This document shows, piece by piece, positions 6,347 through 14,247 of a stretch of 18,372 nt of DNA (positions are counted from its first letter, which is position 1; every line of letters begins with the position of its first letter). The notes under the pieces are model-generated. The model did no database searches, was not told the origin of the DNA, and was given only the letters and a program-made list of their open reading frames with translations. This DNA comes from CAZMCC01 sp964564695 (GTDB lineage: Bacteria; Planctomycetota; Phycisphaerae; Phycisphaerales; UBA1924), in the NCBI GenBank assembly GCA_964564695.1, contig CAZMCC010000080.1, forward strand, positions 1 to 18,372, read 5' to 3'. The position numbers were made by a program, and so were the translations under genes.

Positions 6347-6370
6347 CCCCCTCCGCCAGGGCGGAGGGGG
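6347..6370. repeat. Strong 11-bp palindrome in the sigma/GH15 divergent region
   Basis: CCCCCTCCGCC pairs perfectly with GGCGGAGGGGG across only two bases (AG). The two-base loop means it would fold with a partly open tip. It lies seven bases beyond the previous hairpin. It may be an operator, a pause site or a dispersed palindrome; it is unrelated in sequence to the GCYYTG-loop family. Confidence 0.7.
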
Positions 6371-6379
6371 ATCTCGGGT

Positions 6380-6394
6380 GAATTCTCGGACGTG
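6380..6394 (+). promoter_or_regulatory. 15-base motif shared with 17075-17089
   Basis: GAATTCTCGGACGTG here and GAATTCTCGGTCGTG at 17075-17089 match at 14 of 15 positions. This copy is 85 bases upstream of the GH15 start. A -10-like TAGACT follows at 6404-6409. It may be a binding site or part of a promoter; the role is not known. Confidence 0.35.
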
Positions 6395-6479
6395 ATCAGC
6401 CGATAGACTCCGGCTTGCCGATTGTGCGGGCGCCGCGACGCGCCATGCACGACTCGGCGCGCGCCGCGAGTGCCCCTGC

Positions 6480-8555
6480 ATGCCCCGTGATATCCCCGTC
6501 GGCAACGGCAACCTGCTCCTCACGTTCGATCACCTCTACCGGGTGCGCGATCTCTATTTCCCCTATGTCGGCCGCTACAACCACACCGGCGGGCATGTGC
6601 AGCGCTTCGGCGTCTGGGCCGACGGGCAGTTCGCGTGGGTCGAAGAAGGCGGCGAAGGGTCGGACGCGGGCGGTGGGGGGGTTGGCGCGGGCGGCGGTTG
6701 GAAGCGCGAGCTGCGGTACAAGCCCGACACGCTCGTCACCGACGTGCGGCTGGTGAACGAGAAGCTCGGGCTCGAGTTGCGGTGCCACGACGCCGTGGAC
6801 TTCCACGAGCCGGTGTACTTCCGCAAGATCTTCGTGAAGGACCTGCGCGGGGCGGCGGGAGGCGGTGGGGGCGCTGTCCGCGACGTGCGGCTGTTCTTCC
6901 ACATCGACCTGTCGATCAAGGAGTCGCCCCTGGGCGACACCGCCGACTACGACCCCGAGACCGCGGGCGTCGTGCTGTACAAGGACGACTTCTACTTCAT
7001 TGTCAACGGCTGCGACCAGTTCAAGTGCGGCATCGACCACTGGGCCATCGGCGCCAAGCGCATCGGCTCGGCCGAGGGCACGTGGCGAGACGCCGAGGAC
7101 GGCGTGCTCGGGCGCAACGCCATCAGCCAGGGCTCGGTCGACGCCACGGTGGGGTTCAACCTGCGGGTGCCCTCCGGCGGCACGTCGTATGTGACCATGT
7201 GGCTCGCGTGCGCCGACAGCTATGAGCACGCGCGAGCGCTGAACCGGACGATTCTGACCAAGGGCCCGGACCGGATGCTCCACCGCACCGAGGCGTATTG
7301 GCGCCTGTGGGCCCGCAAGGAGCACCTGGACCTGTCGCCGCTCTCCGAGCCGGTGCAGAAGCTCTTCATGATCAGCCAGCTCGTGATGCGGACGCAGGTA
7401 GACAACCGCGGCTCGATCATCGCGGCCAACGACAGCGACGTCACGCACTTCGCCGGGGACCATTACTCCTACTGCTGGCCGCGGGACGGGGCGCTGGTGG
7501 CCCATGCCCTGGTGCTCGCGGGGCAGAGCGAACTCTCCCGTGCGTTCTTTGAGTACTGCGCAAGGGTGGTCCACCGCAACGGCTACTTCCTGCACAAGTA
7601 CACGCCGATGGGGCAGCTCGCCTCGAGCTGGCACCCGTGGATGATCGACGGCAAGCCGGTGCTGCCGGTGCAGCAGGACGAGACGGCCCTGGTGCTGTGG
7701 GCCCTGCGCCAGCACTTCGAGGCGTTCAAGGACGTCGAGTTCATCAAGCCGCTGTACACGCCGCTGGTGTCGCAGCCCGCGAACTGGATGCTCGAGTACC
7801 GCGACCACAACGGGCTTCCGAAGCAGAGCTGGGACCTGTGGGAGGAGCGCCGCGGGGTGCACACGTTCACGGTGGCGGCCACGATCGGGGCTCTGAAGGC
7901 CGCGGCCAAGTTTGCGGACGACTTCGGCGAGAACGACCGGGCGGCGGCGTATCGCGAGGCCGCCCAGAAGATGACCGGGGCGCTCAAGACGCACGTGTGG
8001 AACGCGGAGCAGAAGCGATTCGCCCGCATGGTGACGCCGCTGGACGACGGGACGTACCGGCTCGACATGACGCGCGACTCGGCGAACTACGCCCTGTTCG
8101 CGTACGGGGCCCTGGCGCCCGACGACCCGCTGGTGATGGCCGAGATGGCGAGCCTGAAGGAACGCCTGTGGGTGAAGACGAGCGTGGGCGGGTGCGCGCG
8201 GTACGAGCGCGACTACTACCACATGGTCGAGCGCGACAACGTCGAGCAGGTGCCCGGCAATCCCTGGGTCATCTGCACGCTGTGGCAGGCCCAGCACGTG
8301 ATCGCGACGGCCAAGACGCCCGAGGACCTCAAACCCGCGATCGCGATGCTCGAGTGGGCGGCCGAGCGTGCCCGCCTGTCGGGCGTGCTCGCCGAGCAGT
8401 TCCACCCGTACACCGGGGCGCCGATCAGCGTGAGCCCGCTGACGTGGAGCCACGCGACGGTGATCGCGACGGTGGTGCAGTTCCTGCGCAAGCGGGATGC
8501 ACTGCTGGTCGAGGCCAACAGCCCGGGGGCGTTCAGCGGGGTGGGGGCGGCGTAG
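6480..8555 (+). CDS. Glycoside hydrolase family 15, glucoamylase-type
   Basis: 691 residues with no signal peptide, so likely cytoplasmic. GH15 enzymes release glucose from non-reducing ends of alpha-glucans such as maltodextrin or glycogen by an inverting mechanism. An N-terminal beta-sandwich domain (about 1-270, opening DIPVGNGNLLLTFDH) precedes the (alpha/alpha)6 barrel. Family motifs are all present: YCWPRDGALV (331-340), WDLWEERRGVH (451-461) with E455 as likely general acid, and LAEQFHPYTGAP with E639 as likely general base, followed by PLTWSHA. The start fits the family N-terminus although no clear ribosome site is seen. Two glycine-rich loops, about 57-73 and 124-132, look like low-complexity expansions in the sandwich domain. 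Downstream lie an exported zinc hydrolase and a CHAD-Ppx fusion, so glycogen turnover beside polyphosphate handling is a possible link, by inference only. Exact substrate is unknown. Confidence 0.93.
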   Translation: MPRDIPVGNGNLLLTFDHLYRVRDLYFPYVGRYNHTGGHVQRFGVWADGQFAWVEEGGEGSDAGGGGVGAGGGWKRELRYKPDTLVTDVRLVNEKLGLELRCHDAVDFHEPVYFRKIFVKDLRGAAGGGGGAVRDVRLFFHIDLSIKESPLGDTADYDPETAGVVLYKDDFYFIVNGCDQFKCGIDHWAIGAKRIGSAEGTWRDAEDGVLGRNAISQGSVDATVGFNLRVPSGGTSYVTMWLACADSYEHARALNRTILTKGPDRMLHRTEAYWRLWARKEHLDLSPLSEPVQKLFMISQLVMRTQVDNRGSIIAANDSDVTHFAGDHYSYCWPRDGALVAHALVLAGQSELSRAFFEYCARVVHRNGYFLHKYTPMGQLASSWHPWMIDGKPVLPVQQDETALVLWALRQHFEAFKDVEFIKPLYTPLVSQPANWMLEYRDHNGLPKQSWDLWEERRGVHTFTVAATIGALKAAAKFADDFGENDRAAAYREAAQKMTGALKTHVWNAEQKRFARMVTPLDDGTYRLDMTRDSANYALFAYGALAPDDPLVMAEMASLKERLWVKTSVGGCARYERDYYHMVERDNVEQVPGNPWVICTLWQAQHVIATAKTPEDLKPAIAMLEWAAERARLSGVLAEQFHPYTGAPISVSPLTWSHATVIATVVQFLRKRDALLVEANSPGAFSGVGAA

Positions 8556-8642
8556 CATGTCGTGGCGACGCCCGCGGGCGGGTGCTGTGTGAAGAATCTT
8601 CGCTCGCTTGCGCTCGCGGCTCTCATTGCTTACCCTGCGGCC

Positions 8643-9701
8643 ATGATGCAGCGATTCAGGGTTCTGGCGGGCGTTGCGGCGGTGCTGTCGTGCGCGGGGG
8701 CGGCCTTCGGCTGGAGCGCCCGCGGCCACCGCCTCATCACCTCCCTCGCCATCGACGGGCTTCCGGCGGACGCGCCCGCGTTCCTGCGTGAGCCCGCGAT
8801 GCGGGACCTCATCGCCGAGGAGGCCAACGAGCCCGACAAGTGGCGGAGCATGCCGTCGACGACCCTCGCGCACGTGAACGGGCCGGACCACTATCTTGAC
8901 GTCGAGGACCTCGAGCAGTTCGGGCTGACGCTCGACACGGTGCCGCCGCTGCGTCAGGAGTACTTCCGCGTGCTGGCGATCAGCAAGCACCTGCACCCCG
9001 AGCTTGTCACGCAGCCTTATGACCCGGCCGGCGACGCGGACAGGACGAAGGAGTGGCCCGGGTTCCTGCCGCACTCGATGAGTGAGCACTACCAGAAGCT
9101 CCGCTCGAGCTTCAACACGCTGCGGGTCCTCGAGGCGATCAACGACCCGGCCCGGGCGACGCAGCTCGAGCTCGCGCGGCGGAACATCGTGACGGAGATG
9201 GGGATGCTCGCGCACTTCGTCGGCGACACGGCCCAGCCCCTGCACACCACCCGCCACCACCACGGCTGGGTCGGCCCCAACCCGGCCGGTTACACCACCG
9301 AGCGCGGCATCCACGCGTACATCGACGGCACGATCGTCGAGCTGCACGGGTACACGTACGAGTCGCTCAAGGGGCAGGTGAACTTCACCCGCACCATCAA
9401 CGGGACCGACCCGTGGGCCGACGTCGTCGCCCACATCCGACGCAGCTTCGAGCACGTCGAGCCGCTGTACGTACTCCAGCGCGACAAGACCCTTGAGGGG
9501 GAACCCGGAAAGGCGTTTATCGCCGAACGCCTCACCGACGGGGCCGGGATGCTCGGGGCCTTGTACCGGGCGGCGTGGGAATCGAGCGTGCCGACCGACC
9601 AGCAGATGGCTTCGTGGGTGAAGTACAACCCCGTTGACCCGGCCCCAAGGGCACCGGCGGGCCCGAACGACGGCCGCACGCCTGGAGTGGGGGGTAAGTG
9701 A
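8643..9701 (+). CDS. Exported S1/P1-nuclease-type zinc hydrolase
   Basis: 352 residues from ATG 8643 (a second ATG follows at 8646). This start is chosen because it opens a proper signal peptide, about 1-23, ending AAFG before W24. A mature N-terminal tryptophan is the hallmark of the S1/P1 nuclease and zinc phospholipase C superfamily, where it binds zinc directly. All nine zinc ligands known from nuclease P1 can be placed: W24, H29, D65, H83, H191, D195 and H201 (HFVGDTAQPLH), H224 and D228 (GIHAYID). The spacing W1-H6, H60, HxxxDxxxxxH and HxxxD agrees with P1 numbering of the mature enzyme. It should therefore carry a three-zinc phosphodiesterase site and act outside the cytoplasm on single-stranded nucleic acid, or on phospholipid if it is of the PLC branch. 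The sequence alone does not settle the substrate. The C-terminus is proline/glycine-rich. Confidence 0.85.
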   Translation: MMQRFRVLAGVAAVLSCAGAAFGWSARGHRLITSLAIDGLPADAPAFLREPAMRDLIAEEANEPDKWRSMPSTTLAHVNGPDHYLDVEDLEQFGLTLDTVPPLRQEYFRVLAISKHLHPELVTQPYDPAGDADRTKEWPGFLPHSMSEHYQKLRSSFNTLRVLEAINDPARATQLELARRNIVTEMGMLAHFVGDTAQPLHTTRHHHGWVGPNPAGYTTERGIHAYIDGTIVELHGYTYESLKGQVNFTRTINGTDPWADVVAHIRRSFEHVEPLYVLQRDKTLEGEPGKAFIAERLTDGAGMLGALYRAAWESSVPTDQQMASWVKYNPVDPAPRAPAGPNDGRTPGVGGK

Positions 9702-9739
9702 CACCAATCGTGCGCGCAGGATGCCCGGCGGTCGCCCGG

Positions 9740-9745
9740 TAGAAT
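9740..9745 (+). promoter_or_regulatory. -10-like box before the CHAD-Ppx gene
   Basis: TAGAAT lies 20 bases before the ATG at 9766, with a GAGGG ribosome-site candidate at 9752-9756. No recognisable -35 box lies 16-18 bases upstream, so this is only a weak promoter candidate; the gene could also be read from upstream, as the gap to the previous stop is 64 bases. Confidence 0.25.
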
Positions 9746-9765
9746 GCCCACGAGGGTCCCCCGCC

Positions 9766-12513
9766 ATGACCGTGCAGGGCAAGTGGCTTCAAAAGTTGAC
9801 GCCGGCGACGCCGGTCGATGACGCGGCTCGCCGGGCGCTGCGCAAGCGGCTGCGCCCGGTGGCCGACCTGCTGCGCCGCTCGGCGCGGCGCGAGCCGGGC
9901 GCGGAACTCGTGCACGAGCTTCGCGTGTCGACCCGCCGGGCGGCGGCCGTGCTGCGGGCGTTCGAGCCCTACCTCCCGGAGCGGAAGGTCAAGCGCGTGC
10001 AGCGGTGGCTTCGTCGGGCCCGTCGGGCGGCGGCGCCGATGCGAGAGATCGATGTGCAGACCCACGCCCTCGGGGCCCAGGCCGAATCGCTCGATAGCGC
10101 CGACGCGTTGCACGGGGCGCTCGAGGCCGCGGTCAAGCGGCTCGCCGATCAGCGCAGCGAGGCCCACAAGGACCTGGTGAAGGCCCGGCGGCGGATCGGC
10201 GTCAAGCGGCTCGCCCGGGCGGCCCGGGCGCTGGAAGACCGGGTCAGCGTTCCCGAGGGCGACGAGGGTGCTCACACGCTGTGCTCCGCGGCCCGGGCGG
10301 CGTTTGCCGGGGCCGGGGAACGGGTGCGGACGGCGGCCGCGGGCGACCTCGCGTCGCTGCCGGCGCTGCACGAGCTGCGGCTCTCGGGCAAGTCGCTGCG
10401 GTACACCCTCGAACTCTTCGGCGTGTGCTTCGACGAGCGGACGCGGGGGCGGATCTATTCCAGCATCGCGGAGATGCAGGAGCGCCTCGGTCAGATCAAC
10501 GACGCCGCCCAGCACGCCAAGGCCCTCGCGGGGCTTGTCGATGAGCTTCCCGACGACCAGGCGACGGCCCTGCGCTCCCTCGCGGAGGCCGCGGAAGATC
10601 ACACGCGCCGGGCCGTGGCCCAATTTGGGCGTGAAGACTGGCCTGCGCGGGTGGTGGCCCTGCTGGCGGAGGTCGACGCGGCCCTCGTTTCCGGTCCGGT
10701 GGCCCCCGCGCCCCCGCTCGTGGAAGGTCTGCACGTGAACGGCCACGCTGCGGGGGAAAACGGGGCCGTGCACGCGGCCGCGCCGTCGGCGGAACCCGAA
10801 GCGGTCCACCACCTGGAGCGCCGGACGACGCCGATCGAGCCCGGCCCCTTTCGCGTGGCCGCGATCGACGTCGGCACGAATTCCATTCGACTGATCATCG
10901 CCGAGGCCGGCGTCGACGGCGCGGGTGAGGCCGACAGCCCGCCGGGGTGGGGCGGCGGATACCGCGTGCTCGACGACGAGCGGGAGGTCGCCCGTCTGGG
11001 ACGCGGCCTCGACGCCACGGGCCGACTCGACGCCGCCGCCATGAAGGCCGCGGCTACCGCCATCGCCCGCATGAAGGGCATCGCGGAGGGCTACGGCGTG
11101 CGTCACCTGCGCGTCATCGGCACCGCCGCGGTGCGCGACGCCAGCAACGGCGCCGACTTCGTCGAGCTCGTCCGCGAGGTCGCCGGCATGACGATGGAAG
11201 TCATCGACGGCGAGCAGGAGGCCCGCCTCGCGTTCCGGTCCGCTTCGGCCGCGTTCGATCTCTCGGGCGTCACGGCGGCCGTGTGCGATATCGGCGGCGG
11301 CAGCACCGAGGTGGTCGTCAGCTCCAGCGGGGTGCTCGACCAGATCCTGTCGATCCCGATCGGGGCGGTGCGGCTCACCGAGCGATTCGGCGGGCCGGTG
11401 GCGGCCGCGAGCGAGAACTACGACGAGATGGTTGAGCACGTGCGCGACCTCTTCCGTCGGCGACTCGACAAGCTGCCGCTCGTGCCGCAGGTCTTCGTCG
11501 GCACCGGGGGCACGTTCACGGCCTTGGCGAACATGGTCGTGCTCGCCGATCTGGGCCAGCTCGGTGGTGGGGGCGACGGCCTGTTCAGCGGCCACGTGCA
11601 GGGGCACGAGATCAAGTCGTGGCAGGTGAAGCACGTCCTGGACAACCTGCGGAAAATGCCGCTGCGTGACCGCCAGCACGTGCCGGGCCTCAACCCCGAC
11701 CGTGCCGACATCATCGTCGCCGGCCTCGTCATCCTCGATGCCATGATGCGTCGGCTGGGCGTGAACCGCCTGCTCGTTCACGAAGGCGGCATCCGCGACG
11801 GGCTCCTTCGCGCCATGGTCGCCAAACTCACCGGCGACGAAGAGACCGGGAAGCTCGATCCCCTCCGCGGCGTTCGGCGTTTCGCCCGCGCCTGCGGGTA
11901 TGAGCACCGGCACTGCCAGCACGTTACTGGGCTCGCCCTGTCGATCTTCGACCAGCTGTCTGCTCATCGCGAGTCGATCGATGCGGAAGCGGCCGACCTG
12001 CTCACGCCGCGGGCCCGGATGCTCCTTGAGGCCGGCTCGATCCTGCACGACGTGGGCTACCTGATCAACTACGACCAGCACCACAAGCACGGGTATCACC
12101 TGATCGTGCACGCGGATCTGCCCGGCTGGAACGCCGCGGAGATCGAGGTGATCGCGAACCTGGCGCGGTATCACCGGCGGAGCGAGCCCAAGCGCGGGCA
12201 TCGGAACTTTTACCGGCTTCCCAAGGCCGAGCGCGACATGGTCGAATTGTTGGCGGGCATCCTGCGGATCGCCGACGGGTTGGACCGCACGCACATGCAG
12301 CGGGTTGAGCAGATCGAAGTCCTCCCCGGCCTGGGCGAGCGCGAGCTCGACTTCATCGTCACGGCCCCCAGCGAGCCCGAAGTCGACATCTGGGGGGCTA
12401 CCCGCAAGGCCGACCTCTTCCGCAGCGTCTTCCGCGTGAAGCCGAGCGTTCGGTGGGCTCCGTCCATCGAGGTCGCCGCTGTTCGCGATCCCGTCGCGGC
12501 CGTTGATCGCTGA
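9766..12513 (+). CDS. CHAD domain fused to Ppx/GppA phosphatase and HD-like domain
   Basis: 915 residues, cytoplasmic. The ATG at 9766 is preferred over earlier in-frame starts because GAGGG precedes it and the upstream residues are not CHAD-like. Three parts follow in order. CHAD (about 15-305) is a helical domain with conserved basic/histidine motifs HELRVSTRR (50-58) and HELRLSGKSLRY (from 202); CHAD domains bind polyphosphate. A linker of some 50 residues leads to a Ppx/GppA ASKHA-fold phosphatase (about 362-655) with the phosphate-1 loop AAIDVGTNSIRL (D368), GEQEARL with the likely catalytic E485, and the DIGGGSTEVV loop from D508. The end (about 670-915) matches the HD-like C-terminal domain of long Ppx proteins, with ILHDVGY (H761, D762) and YHRRSEPKRGH. 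Expected activity is hydrolysis of polyphosphate or of pppGpp to ppGpp. CHAD may hold the polymer for the phosphatase. Confidence 0.93.
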   Translation: MTVQGKWLQKLTPATPVDDAARRALRKRLRPVADLLRRSARREPGAELVHELRVSTRRAAAVLRAFEPYLPERKVKRVQRWLRRARRAAAPMREIDVQTHALGAQAESLDSADALHGALEAAVKRLADQRSEAHKDLVKARRRIGVKRLARAARALEDRVSVPEGDEGAHTLCSAARAAFAGAGERVRTAAAGDLASLPALHELRLSGKSLRYTLELFGVCFDERTRGRIYSSIAEMQERLGQINDAAQHAKALAGLVDELPDDQATALRSLAEAAEDHTRRAVAQFGREDWPARVVALLAEVDAALVSGPVAPAPPLVEGLHVNGHAAGENGAVHAAAPSAEPEAVHHLERRTTPIEPGPFRVAAIDVGTNSIRLIIAEAGVDGAGEADSPPGWGGGYRVLDDEREVARLGRGLDATGRLDAAAMKAAATAIARMKGIAEGYGVRHLRVIGTAAVRDASNGADFVELVREVAGMTMEVIDGEQEARLAFRSASAAFDLSGVTAAVCDIGGGSTEVVVSSSGVLDQILSIPIGAVRLTERFGGPVAAASENYDEMVEHVRDLFRRRLDKLPLVPQVFVGTGGTFTALANMVVLADLGQLGGGGDGLFSGHVQGHEIKSWQVKHVLDNLRKMPLRDRQHVPGLNPDRADIIVAGLVILDAMMRRLGVNRLLVHEGGIRDGLLRAMVAKLTGDEETGKLDPLRGVRRFARACGYEHRHCQHVTGLALSIFDQLSAHRESIDAEAADLLTPRARMLLEAGSILHDVGYLINYDQHHKHGYHLIVHADLPGWNAAEIEVIANLARYHRRSEPKRGHRNFYRLPKAERDMVELLAGILRIADGLDRTHMQRVEQIEVLPGLGERELDFIVTAPSEPEVDIWGATRKADLFRSVFRVKPSVRWAPSIEVAAVRDPVAAVDR

Positions 12514-12629
12514 ATCCAACACGGACTCGGCTCCGAAAGCACCATCGACCCGGCCGGGCGAAGTGATGCTCCGGGGCGTGTAGCCACGGTTCCGTGCCGG
12601 CGATCAACTATCCGAAAGGAAGAACCGGT

Positions 12630-13571
12630 ATGAACCGTCTGGCTATGACTGCGCTCGCGTTCGGCGTGAGCATCCCCTTCATGCTCCAAGCGTGGAACGA
12701 TCCCAACTCGGGCGCCAGCTGCGCCGCCTCCAATCCTCCGGCCGCGGCCCCGAAGGCCGACATCGTGGACACGGCCGTGGCCGCTGGGAACTTCAAGACC
12801 CTCGCGGCCGCCCTCCAGGCCGCGGGACTCGTCGAGACGCTCAAGGGCAAGGGGCCGTTCACGGTCTTCGCGCCGACCGACGAGGCCTTCGCCAAGCTCA
12901 CCAAGGGCACGGTCGAGAGCCTGCTCAAGCCCGAAGCGAAGCCCGCACTCACCGGGATCCTCACGTACCACGTCGTCGCGGGCAGCGCGATGGCCAAGGA
13001 CGTCGTGGGCATGAAGTATGCCACGACCGTCAACGGGCAGCGCGTGGACATCAAGGTCTCCGGCGACAAGGTCATGCTTGACCAGGCGAACGTGATCAAA
13101 ACCGACATCGCCTGCACCAACGGGGTCATCCACGTCATCGACGCCGTGCTCATTCCGGCGGACAAGGACGTGGTGGACACCGCCGTGAAGGCCGGATCGT
13201 TCACGGTGCTCGCCAAGGCCCTTGAGGCCGCGGGGCTGATCGACACGCTCAAGGGCAAGGGGCCGTTCACCGTGTTCGCCCCCACCGACGAGGCGTTCGC
13301 CAAGCTTCCCGCCGGGACGCTCGAGAGCCTCCTCAAGCCTGAGAACAAGTCCACGCTCGTCAAGATCCTCACGTACCACGTCGTCCCCGGGCGCGTCTAC
13401 GCCGACCAGGTCGTGAAGATGACCGAGGGCAAGACCGTCCAGGGTTCGTCCTTCAAGGTCAGCGCAAAGGACGCCAAGGTCATGATCGACAACGCGACCG
13501 TCACCAACGTCGACATCGAGGCGAGCAACGGCGTCATCCACGTGATCGACTCGGTGATCATCCCCAAGTGA
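12630..13571 (+). CDS. Secreted protein with two fasciclin (FAS1) domains
   Basis: 313 residues. The ATG at 12630 is chosen over an in-frame GTG at 12594 because AAAGGAAG (12615-12622) sits just upstream and a signal peptide begins there (1-21). After a short alanine/proline-rich stretch come two FAS1 domains at about 44-176 and 180-312, each with the FTVFAPTDEAF (77-87, 213-223), ILTYHVV (110-116, 246-252) and NGVIHVID (164-171, 300-307) motifs. FAS1 domains mediate adhesion or ligand binding outside the cell. The two domains are offset by 136 residues and are nearly identical over LKGKGPFTVFAPTDEAFAKL, even at the DNA level, so they come from an internal duplication or are kept alike by gene conversion. 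C31 is too far from the signal for a normal lipobox. Directly downstream are an ECF sigma factor and an RskA-like anti-sigma factor, which probably control this gene. Confidence 0.95.
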   Translation: MNRLAMTALAFGVSIPFMLQAWNDPNSGASCAASNPPAAAPKADIVDTAVAAGNFKTLAAALQAAGLVETLKGKGPFTVFAPTDEAFAKLTKGTVESLLKPEAKPALTGILTYHVVAGSAMAKDVVGMKYATTVNGQRVDIKVSGDKVMLDQANVIKTDIACTNGVIHVIDAVLIPADKDVVDTAVKAGSFTVLAKALEAAGLIDTLKGKGPFTVFAPTDEAFAKLPAGTLESLLKPENKSTLVKILTYHVVPGRVYADQVVKMTEGKTVQGSSFKVSAKDAKVMIDNATVTNVDIEASNGVIHVIDSVIIPK

Positions 13572-13609
13572 ACGATTCGGAGGTCGCCTGCACCACGCGA
13601 GTCGTTCAC
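13568..13609 (+). terminator. Hairpin over the FAS1 stop codon, possible terminator
   Basis: GTGAACGATTCG (13568-13579) pairs with CGAGTCGTTCAC (13598-13609), twelve pairs with one T-G wobble, around an 18-base loop. The 5' arm includes the FAS1 stop codon TGA. No T-tract follows. It could trim or protect the FAS1 message end or partly separate it from the sigma gene. Confidence 0.45.
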
Positions 13610-13674
13610 GCTTCGCCGTTGACCCCGCGCACACGGGTAGAGTTCGGCCCCTTGCAACGGAGCGCCGAATACCG

Positions 13675-14247
13675 GTGACGCAGTGTCTACTCCAACGTGT
13701 GGCAGCCGGCGACGCGGAGGCGCCGCGCGAACTGATCGACCGCTACGGCGGGCTGGTGTGGTCACTGGCCCGCCGTTTCTCGTTCTCGCAGAGCGACGCC
13801 GAGGACGCCGTGCAGGAAGTCTTCACCGATGTGTGGAAGAGCGCCCCCCGGTTCAACGAGGCGGTCGCGAGCGAAGCGACCTTCATCGCGATGATCGCCC
13901 GCCGGCGCCTCATCGACCGCCGACGCCGGAGCGGGCGCGAGCACGGCGCCTCGGCGCTGATCGAGCAGCGCGACGGGGCCTTGGAGCGGATCTCGCCCCA
14001 GCGACGCTCCGAGCTCTCCGAAGAAGCGTCCAAAGCGACCAAAGCGATCGAAACACTCAGGCCCGAGCAGCAGCGGGTGCTCCGGCTGTCAATCTACTAC
14101 GGCGTATCGCACGAACGCATTGCCGAGGCCACGGGAATGCCCCTGGGCACGGTCAAGACAAACATTCGACGCGGCCTCGCCGCCGTGCGCGAGATCCTCG
14201 ACGTCGAGCAGCAACCGCGGCAACTGCGCAGCGAGGCCAGGCCATGA
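13675..14247 (+). CDS. ECF RNA polymerase sigma factor, SigK-like context
   Basis: 190 residues from GTG 13675; GGAG at 13659-13662 lies twelve bases upstream. Region 2 covers about 1-85: CLLQRVAAGDAEAPRELIDR, WSLARRFSFSQSDAEDAVQE with the core-binding helix, and ATFIAMIARRRLIDRRRR. Region 4 covers about 124-176: AIETLRPEQQRVLRLSIYYG and the helix-turn-helix ERIAEATGMPLGTVKTNIRR. It is coupled to the following RskA-like gene by an ATGA overlap at 14244-14247, so sigma and anti-sigma are made together. The gene starts 103 bases after a fasciclin gene. The most likely regulon includes that gene and its own operon, by analogy with mycobacterial SigK. It is not closely similar to the other sigma factor in this window. 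Confidence 0.92.
   Translation: MTQCLLQRVAAGDAEAPRELIDRYGGLVWSLARRFSFSQSDAEDAVQEVFTDVWKSAPRFNEAVASEATFIAMIARRRLIDRRRRSGREHGASALIEQRDGALERISPQRRSELSEEASKATKAIETLRPEQQRVLRLSIYYGVSHERIAEATGMPLGTVKTNIRRGLAAVREILDVEQQPRQLRSEARP

Noticed and set aside
6396..9782. Open frame of 1128 codons on the minus strand
   Set aside because: It runs antisense to the clear GH15 and S1/P1 genes and is arginine/valine/histidine-rich without recognisable domains; long antisense frames are expected in DNA this GC-rich.
9532..12522. Open frame of 996 codons on the minus strand
   Set aside because: It is antisense to the CHAD-Ppx gene, whose motifs are unambiguous; composition is typical of a shadow frame.
12549..12558. 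CCCGGCCGGG palindrome upstream of the fasciclin gene
   Set aside because: It is short, lacks the GCYYTG loop and head, and is likely by chance in this sequence.
12594..12629. GTG start at 12594 for the fasciclin gene
   Set aside because: It adds twelve residues before the signal peptide and would place the ribosome site AAAGGAAG inside the coding region.
13619..13643. Promoter TTGACC and TAGAGT before the second sigma gene
   Set aside because: The boxes are only 13 bases apart, too close for a sigma-70 promoter.
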